DNA from: an uncultured Negativicutes bacterium
Lineage (GTDB): Bacteria > Bacillota > Negativicutes > Acidaminococcales > Acidaminococcaceae
Assembly: GCA_937926555.1 (NCBI GenBank)
Contig: CALAZX010000011.1
Location: forward strand, 1 to 9,586
Direction of reading: 5' to 3'
Length of the DNA: 9,586 nt
In this document: positions 5,598 through 9,586 of the stretch, one piece after another
Numbering within the stretch: the stretch's first letter is position 1
How the letters are laid out: every line of letters begins with the position of its first letter
Position numbers and translations under genes: made by a program
The notes under the pieces: generated by a model
The model's database searches: none
What the model was told of the DNA's origin: nothing
What the model saw: the letters and a program-made list of their open reading frames with translations, nothing else

Positions 5598-6395
5598 GTG
5601 TTTGAGAAGTGGTTTCAGACAGGCAGCAAGACCCCTGATAATGCGCCGCTGGACGGCGGTCCGGAACTGGATCCCGCGAAGATACCGCAGCATATCGCCA
5701 TTATCATGGACGGCAACGGCCGCTGGGCGAAGGCCCGGGGGAAAGTGCGCACCTATGGCCACAAAGCCGGGGCGGAGACGCTGAAAACCATCGTCCGCGC
5801 CGCCGACAAGCTGGGCGTCAAGGTCATCACGGCCTATGCTTTTTCCACGGAGAACTGGAAACGCCCCGTAACGGAAGTGCGCTTCATCATGGAGCTGCTC
5901 AGCTATTACCTGACCCATGAGATCGATGAGTTCAGGGACAACAATGTGCAGGTCCGTTTCATGGGCTCCCGGGAGGGACTGCCCGACGTGGTCAACGAGA
6001 AGATGGACTATGCCATCGCGCAGACCGAAGACAATACCGGTATCATTCTGAATCTGGCAATAAATTACGGCGGACAGGCGGAGATCCTCCACGCCACACG
6101 GGCCATCGCGGCCAAAGTGGCGGCGGGCGAACTGAAGCCCGGGGATATCGATGCCCGCGTATTTGAAGATAATCTCTATTCCCGCGGCCTTCCGGCACCG
6201 GATCTGATGATCCGTCCCGGCGGCGACCACCGGATCAGCAATTTCCTGCTGTGGCAGATCGCCTATGCGGAGATCTGGACCACCCCCGTGTTCTGGCCCG
6301 ACTTCACGCCGGACATGCTGGTGGAGGCCATCCGTTCCTACCAGGGACGGGAGCGCCGTTTCGGCGGTCTGGTGAAAAAAGCGGAGGAGAAGTGA
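5598..6395 (+). CDS. uppS: Isoprenyl transferase (undecaprenyl diphosphate synthase)
   Basis: UppS adds isopentenyl units in cis to farnesyl diphosphate to make the C55 carrier lipid for peptidoglycan and other envelope polymers. From the GTG at 5598 the product has 265 residues. IAIIMDGNGRWAK (33-45) carries the catalytic Asp38. HKAGAETLK, AYAFSTENWKRP, NLAINYGGQAEI and PAPDLMIRPGGDHRISNFL follow in the family order, ending with WPDF before the C-terminal helix. The start is not certain. GGAAAGG at 5581-5587 is 10 nt before the GTG, and this choice clears the ferredoxin terminator. In-frame alternatives are an ATG at 5562 and a TTG at 5526, both inside the terminator hairpin. No promoter is obvious in the 83-bp gap after the ferredoxin. 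Confidence 0.95.
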   Translation: MFEKWFQTGSKTPDNAPLDGGPELDPAKIPQHIAIIMDGNGRWAKARGKVRTYGHKAGAETLKTIVRAADKLGVKVITAYAFSTENWKRPVTEVRFIMELLSYYLTHEIDEFRDNNVQVRFMGSREGLPDVVNEKMDYAIAQTEDNTGIILNLAINYGGQAEILHATRAIAAKVAAGELKPGDIDARVFEDNLYSRGLPAPDLMIRPGGDHRISNFLLWQIAYAEIWTTPVFWPDFTPDMLVEAIRSYQGRERRFGGLVKKAEEK

Positions 6396-6516
6396 GCGCA
6401 TCCCTGCCATGGGGCGGGGGAAGGGCGTGCCCGTGACGGTGTCCCGGAAGGGCTTCCGGCGGCTGCGGCCCTGCGCACAATCATGACAAACGATAACTAG
6501 CAAGGATGGATGCAGC
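6396..6516. other. uppS-cdsA gap with a GC-rich palindrome
   Basis: This 121-bp gap holds no credible gene. It contains CCGGAAGGGCTTCCGG at 6444-6459, an exact palindrome able to form a 6-bp stem with a GGGC loop. No T-run follows, so it is not an intrinsic terminator. I see no convincing promoter. AGGA at 6503-6506 is the likely ribosome binding site of cdsA. Confidence 0.5.
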
Positions 6517-7347
6517 GTGTTGAAACGTATTCTGACGGCCATCGTGGGAATCCCCGTGGCTGTTTTCCTGGTGACAAAGGGCGGCTGGATGTTCGGCGCC
6601 GCCATGTTGCTGCTGGCCGGGGTCGCCTGGCACGAGTATGAGGGGATGGCCCGGCACGGGTCCGTCACCCTGTATAAACTGACGTCCGGACTGCCGGCCC
6701 TTCTGCTGGTGCTGACGGCCTGTCTGGACCGGGAGGACCTGCTGCTTCCCATTCTCACCCTGGCGGTGCTGGCCGTCCTGTTCGAAGGCCTTTACCGCCG
6801 CTGCCACTATGAGGACATGAACTGGGTGGAGAACACCTCCGTGTCCCTGGCGGCGCTTTTCTATACAGGCCTGCTTTTCGCGCATATCCCGCTGCTGCGC
6901 GAGTACTCCTCCCAGCCCGCGGTGTGGGGAGGCCTGAGTTTCAGCCGCGGCGAGCTGGCGCTGTGGATGGTGCTCCTGGGCACCTGGTCCAGCGACACCT
7001 TCGCCTACTTCTTCGGACGGGCTTTCGGCAGACATCCCTTCTGTGTGGTGAGCCCCAAGAAATCCATGGAGGGCGCGGTGGCCGGTTTCATCTTCGCCCT
7101 GGCGGTGACCGCCGGCGTGGCGTACTGCGGCCTGGCGATCCCCATGGGGATTTCCCTGCTCCTGGGCCTGTGCGTGGCGTTCTGCGCACCGGTGGGGGAC
7201 CTGGTGGAATCCATGCTGAAACGCTCTTTTGACATCAAGGATTCGGGCAGCTTCTTCCCGGGTCATGGCGGCGTGCTGGACCGTTTCGACAGCCTGCTCT
7301 TCGCCATCCCCGCCACCTACTATGTGATGAAGCTGTTCGGCGTATAG
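6517..7347 (+). CDS. cdsA: Phosphatidate cytidylyltransferase (CDP-diglyceride synthase)
   Basis: CdsA is an integral membrane enzyme that makes CDP-diacylglycerol from phosphatidic acid and CTP, the branch point of phospholipid synthesis. The 276-residue product has about eight or nine hydrophobic segments, for example near residues 5-20, 25-38, 56-70, 76-92, 108-125, 147-166, 186-205, 209-226 and 258-274. The family signature is at the C-terminal end: SMLKRSFDIKDSG (232-244) then PGHGGVLDRFDS (248-259), with the metal and substrate aspartates. SSDTFAYFFGR (158-168) and SPKKSMEGAVAG (179-190) also match. The start is GTG at 6517: an in-frame TGA at 6484 limits any extension and no in-frame ATG lies between. 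AGGA (6503-6506) is a modest ribosome site. dxr begins 14 bp after the stop. Confidence 0.96.
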   Translation: MLKRILTAIVGIPVAVFLVTKGGWMFGAAMLLLAGVAWHEYEGMARHGSVTLYKLTSGLPALLLVLTACLDREDLLLPILTLAVLAVLFEGLYRRCHYEDMNWVENTSVSLAALFYTGLLFAHIPLLREYSSQPAVWGGLSFSRGELALWMVLLGTWSSDTFAYFFGRAFGRHPFCVVSPKKSMEGAVAGFIFALAVTAGVAYCGLAIPMGISLLLGLCVAFCAPVGDLVESMLKRSFDIKDSGSFFPGHGGVLDRFDSLLFAIPATYYVMKLFGV

Positions 7348-7361
7348 GAGGATATCCCGGA

Positions 7362-8516
7362 ATGAAAAACATCGCTGTACTGGGAAGCACCGGATCCATC
7401 GGCAAGCAGACACTGGACGTGGCTGCGGCCAATCCGGACAAACTGAGCATCAAAGTGCTGGCGGCCCATTCCAATGTGGAACTGATGCTGCGGCAGATCA
7501 AGGAATTCCAGCCGGATTTCGCCGTGCTGGTTGACAAGAAGGCGGCTCTGGAGCTCCAGGGCCATGACACGGGCAGGACCGAGATCCTCAGCGGGGAGGA
7601 GGGCCTGCTGGCCGCCGCCTCCTACGAGGGGGTGGACACGGTGCTGGGCGCCATGGTCGGCTATGCCGGTCTGCGTCCCACCATGACCGCCATCAACCAC
7701 GGCAAGGACATCGCCCTGGCCAACAAGGAGACCCTGGTGGCCGCCGGCAGCCTGGTGATGGAGGCCGTGGCCCGGAACAAGGTGAGCCTGACCCCGGTGG
7801 ACAGTGAGCACAGCGCTGTGTTCCAGTCCCTGCGGTGCGGCACCCACAAGGAAGTGAAACGCATCATCCTCACCGCTTCCGGCGGACCTTTCCGCGGGAA
7901 GAAGAAAGAGGAGCTGGCGGATGTGACCATCGACCAGTGCCTCAACCATCCCAACTGGAGCATGGGAAAGAAGATCACGGTGGACAGCTCCACCCTGGCC
8001 AACAAGGGCCTGGAGGTCATCGAGGCCCACTGGCTCTTCGACGTGCCCTATGAGAAGATAGACGTGGTGATCCACCCCCAGAGCATCATCCACTCCCTGG
8101 TGGAGTATGTGGACGGCGCGGTGATCGCACAGCTGGGCCTGCCGGACATGCGGCTGCCCATCCAGTACGCCTTCTCCTTCCCGGGACGCTATGACTGCTC
8201 CTTCGGGCAGCTGGACCTGGTGAAGGCGGGCACACTGACCTTCGAGGCGCCGGATCTGGAGGCGTTCCCCTCTCTGAAGCTGGCCATCGAGTGCGGCAAG
8301 GCGGGCGGAACCCTGCCCTGCGTGTTCAACGCCGCCAACGAGGAGTGCGTGTACGCGTTCCTGGACGGGAAAATCAAGTATCCGGACATCCCCGCCACTG
8401 TGGCGCGGGTGGTGGAGGCCCATCACTCCGTGGACCGTCCGGAGATAGAGGATATCGAGGAGGCGGACGCTGCTGCCCGCCGTCAGACGAAGGAGTTCCT
8501 GGCCGGCCTGGCGTGA
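7362..8516 (+). CDS. dxr: 1-deoxy-D-xylulose-5-phosphate reductoisomerase
   Basis: Dxr (IspC) rearranges and reduces DXP to 2-C-methyl-D-erythritol 4-phosphate with NADPH, the committed step of the MEP isoprenoid pathway and the target of fosmidomycin. The 384-residue product is full length. LGSTGSIGKQTLDV near the N-terminus is the NADPH-binding loop. VDSEHSA supplies metal ligands Asp147 and Glu149. ASGGPFRG and HPNWSMGKKITVDSSTLANK form the substrate region, with Glu218 and Glu221 in NKGLEVIEAHWLF. IHPQSIIHSLVEYVDG and the NAANEECVYAFLDG helix complete the pattern. AGGAGG (7346-7351), overlapping the cdsA stop, lies 10 nt before the ATG. Its product ultimately feeds UppS, encoded two genes upstream. 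Confidence 0.98.
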   Translation: MKNIAVLGSTGSIGKQTLDVAAANPDKLSIKVLAAHSNVELMLRQIKEFQPDFAVLVDKKAALELQGHDTGRTEILSGEEGLLAAASYEGVDTVLGAMVGYAGLRPTMTAINHGKDIALANKETLVAAGSLVMEAVARNKVSLTPVDSEHSAVFQSLRCGTHKEVKRIILTASGGPFRGKKKEELADVTIDQCLNHPNWSMGKKITVDSSTLANKGLEVIEAHWLFDVPYEKIDVVIHPQSIIHSLVEYVDGAVIAQLGLPDMRLPIQYAFSFPGRYDCSFGQLDLVKAGTLTFEAPDLEAFPSLKLAIECGKAGGTLPCVFNAANEECVYAFLDGKIKYPDIPATVARVVEAHHSVDRPEIEDIEEADAAARRQTKEFLAGLA

Positions 8517-8563
8517 GCCGGGCAGAGGCGCAGGCGCGGCCTGTCTGAAAAGGGAGGTTTCTT

Positions 8564-9580
8564 TTGGTAACACTGTTAGCTTGCATATTTGTATTCGGCA
8601 TACTGGTCTCCGTCCATGAGTTCGGCCACTTCATCACGGCGAAACTCACGGGCATGCGGGTGGATGAGTTCGCCATCGGCTTCGGCCCCAAACTGTTCAG
8701 CCATCAGGGGAAAGAGACCCTGTACTCCCTGCGGGCCATCCCCCTGGGAGGCTACAATAAGATATACGGCATGGAGCCCGGGGAGGAATGTGACGACCGG
8801 GGCTTCAATTCCAAGACGGTGCCCCGGCGGATGCTGGTGATCCTGGCGGGTTCCATGATGAACTTCATCCTGCCCATGGTCATCTTCAGCGGGCTCTTCA
8901 TGTTCAGCGGCGTGGACATGCCGGTGAAAGAGCCGGTGTTCGGCGAGGTGCTGCAGGAGTATCCCGCAGCCAAAGCCGGCATGCTGGCGGGGGACAAGGT
9001 CCTCCAGGTCAACGGCAAGCCCGTGGCCACCTGGGAGGAGCTCCGTGCGGGCATCATGGCCGCTGACGGGAAGGACATCCCCATCCTGGTGGACCGGGGC
9101 GGGGAGGAGAAGACCTTCCACATGACCGCGGTGACCAACCCGGAGACGGGGAAACCCTTCATCGGCGTGGTGGCCGCCCTGCATAAGGTGCAGCTGGGCC
9201 CCGTTGATTCGGTGAAGCTGGCGGTGCGGGCCACCGTCAACATGGTGCAGCGTATGTACGCCGCGCTCTACCACATCTTCACCGGCAACTCCTCCGCGGA
9301 GCTGGCGGGACCTGTGGGCGTGGCCAAGATGACAGGGCAGGTGGCCCAGCAGGGCATCGCCATGCTGCTGCAGTTCACGGCCATGCTGAGCCTGAACCTG
9401 GCCATCATCAACCTGCTGCCTCTTCCCGCACTGGACGGCGGACATTTCGTCCTGCTGCTGTGGGAAGGGATCACCGGACGGAAGCTGGGCAAGAAAGTCC
9501 TGCTGAACATCCAGACCGCAGGGGTGATCATGATACTGACCATCACAATCCTGGCCACCTTCCACGACCTGACCCGGTAA
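8564..9580 (+). CDS. rseP: RIP metalloprotease RseP (site-2 protease)
   Basis: RseP is a membrane zinc protease that cuts transmembrane substrates such as anti-sigma factors and leftover signal peptides. The 338-residue product has HEFGH (18-22) in the first membrane helix, with zinc ligands His18 and His22 and catalytic Glu19. A second membrane segment is near 92-114, and a single PDZ domain runs from about 120 to 205, including AGDKVLQVNGKPV (142-154). NLLPLPALDGGH (283-294) supplies the third zinc ligand, Asp291, and a last membrane segment is near 317-333. One PDZ rather than the two of E. coli fits the short form common in Firmicutes. The TTG start at 8564 follows GGGAGG (8552-8557) by 6 nt. 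The specific substrate here is unknown. The GGGCGG after the stop cannot be assigned. Confidence 0.97.
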   Translation: MVTLLACIFVFGILVSVHEFGHFITAKLTGMRVDEFAIGFGPKLFSHQGKETLYSLRAIPLGGYNKIYGMEPGEECDDRGFNSKTVPRRMLVILAGSMMNFILPMVIFSGLFMFSGVDMPVKEPVFGEVLQEYPAAKAGMLAGDKVLQVNGKPVATWEELRAGIMAADGKDIPILVDRGGEEKTFHMTAVTNPETGKPFIGVVAALHKVQLGPVDSVKLAVRATVNMVQRMYAALYHIFTGNSSAELAGPVGVAKMTGQVAQQGIAMLLQFTAMLSLNLAIINLLPLPALDGGHFVLLLWEGITGRKLGKKVLLNIQTAGVIMILTITILATFHDLTR

Positions 9581-9586
9581 GGGCGG

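Noticed and set aside
5577..6758. 393-residue reading frame on the - strand over uppS and cdsA
   Set aside because: It is an antisense shadow of clear uppS and the start of cdsA, with no domain signal or ribosome site.

Overview
The window is a chromosomal housekeeping segment of a GC-rich, Gram-negative-type Firmicute. My best guess is the Negativicutes, near Acidaminococcus or Phascolarctobacterium. This rests on the classic Firmicutes order rpsB-tsf-pyrH-frr-uppS-cdsA-dxr-rseP, a clostridial 2[4Fe-4S] ferredoxin inside that order, strong AGGAGG ribosome binding sites and GC-ending codons in most genes. The placement is inference. All convincing genes are on the + strand.

Layout. (1) 25-1490: threonine synthase, broken by a one-base deletion near 285-288. 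(2) 1491-1665: a strong promoter (A-tract, TTGCTA, extended -10) and a foldable leader for rpsB. (3) 1666-3387: rpsB and tsf (ribosomal protein S2 and EF-Ts), separated by a perfect 12-bp hairpin with no U-tract. (4) 3388-3833: a 446-bp non-coding gap with two intrinsic terminators, a foldable stretch between them that could be an untranslated RNA, a further hairpin, and a promoter for pyrH. (5) 3834-5514: pyrH, frr, a 77-residue protein that is essentially one free-standing PASTA domain, and a ferredoxin overlapping it by 20 bp, closed by a strong terminator at 5534-5578. (6) 5598-9580: uppS, cdsA, dxr and rseP, covering undecaprenyl-phosphate precursor, CDP-diacylglycerol and MEP isoprenoid synthesis plus site-2 intramembrane proteolysis.

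Functionally the window runs from translation (S2, EF-Ts, ribosome recycling) through UMP phosphorylation to envelope building: Dxr feeds isopentenyl units to UppS, CdsA supplies phospholipid precursor, and RseP is a membrane stress protease. The rpsB, tsf and ferredoxin genes use more T- and A-ending codons (GCT, GTT, GTA, CGT, GAA) than their neighbours, which fits selection for high expression.

The least ordinary items are the lone PASTA microprotein, the structured tsf-pyrH gap, hairpins that overlap possible internal -35 elements ahead of tsf and the ferredoxin, and the thrC frameshift. I see no mobile element, CRISPR array, tRNA or rRNA. I did not find a clear candidate for a wholly new multi-gene system.
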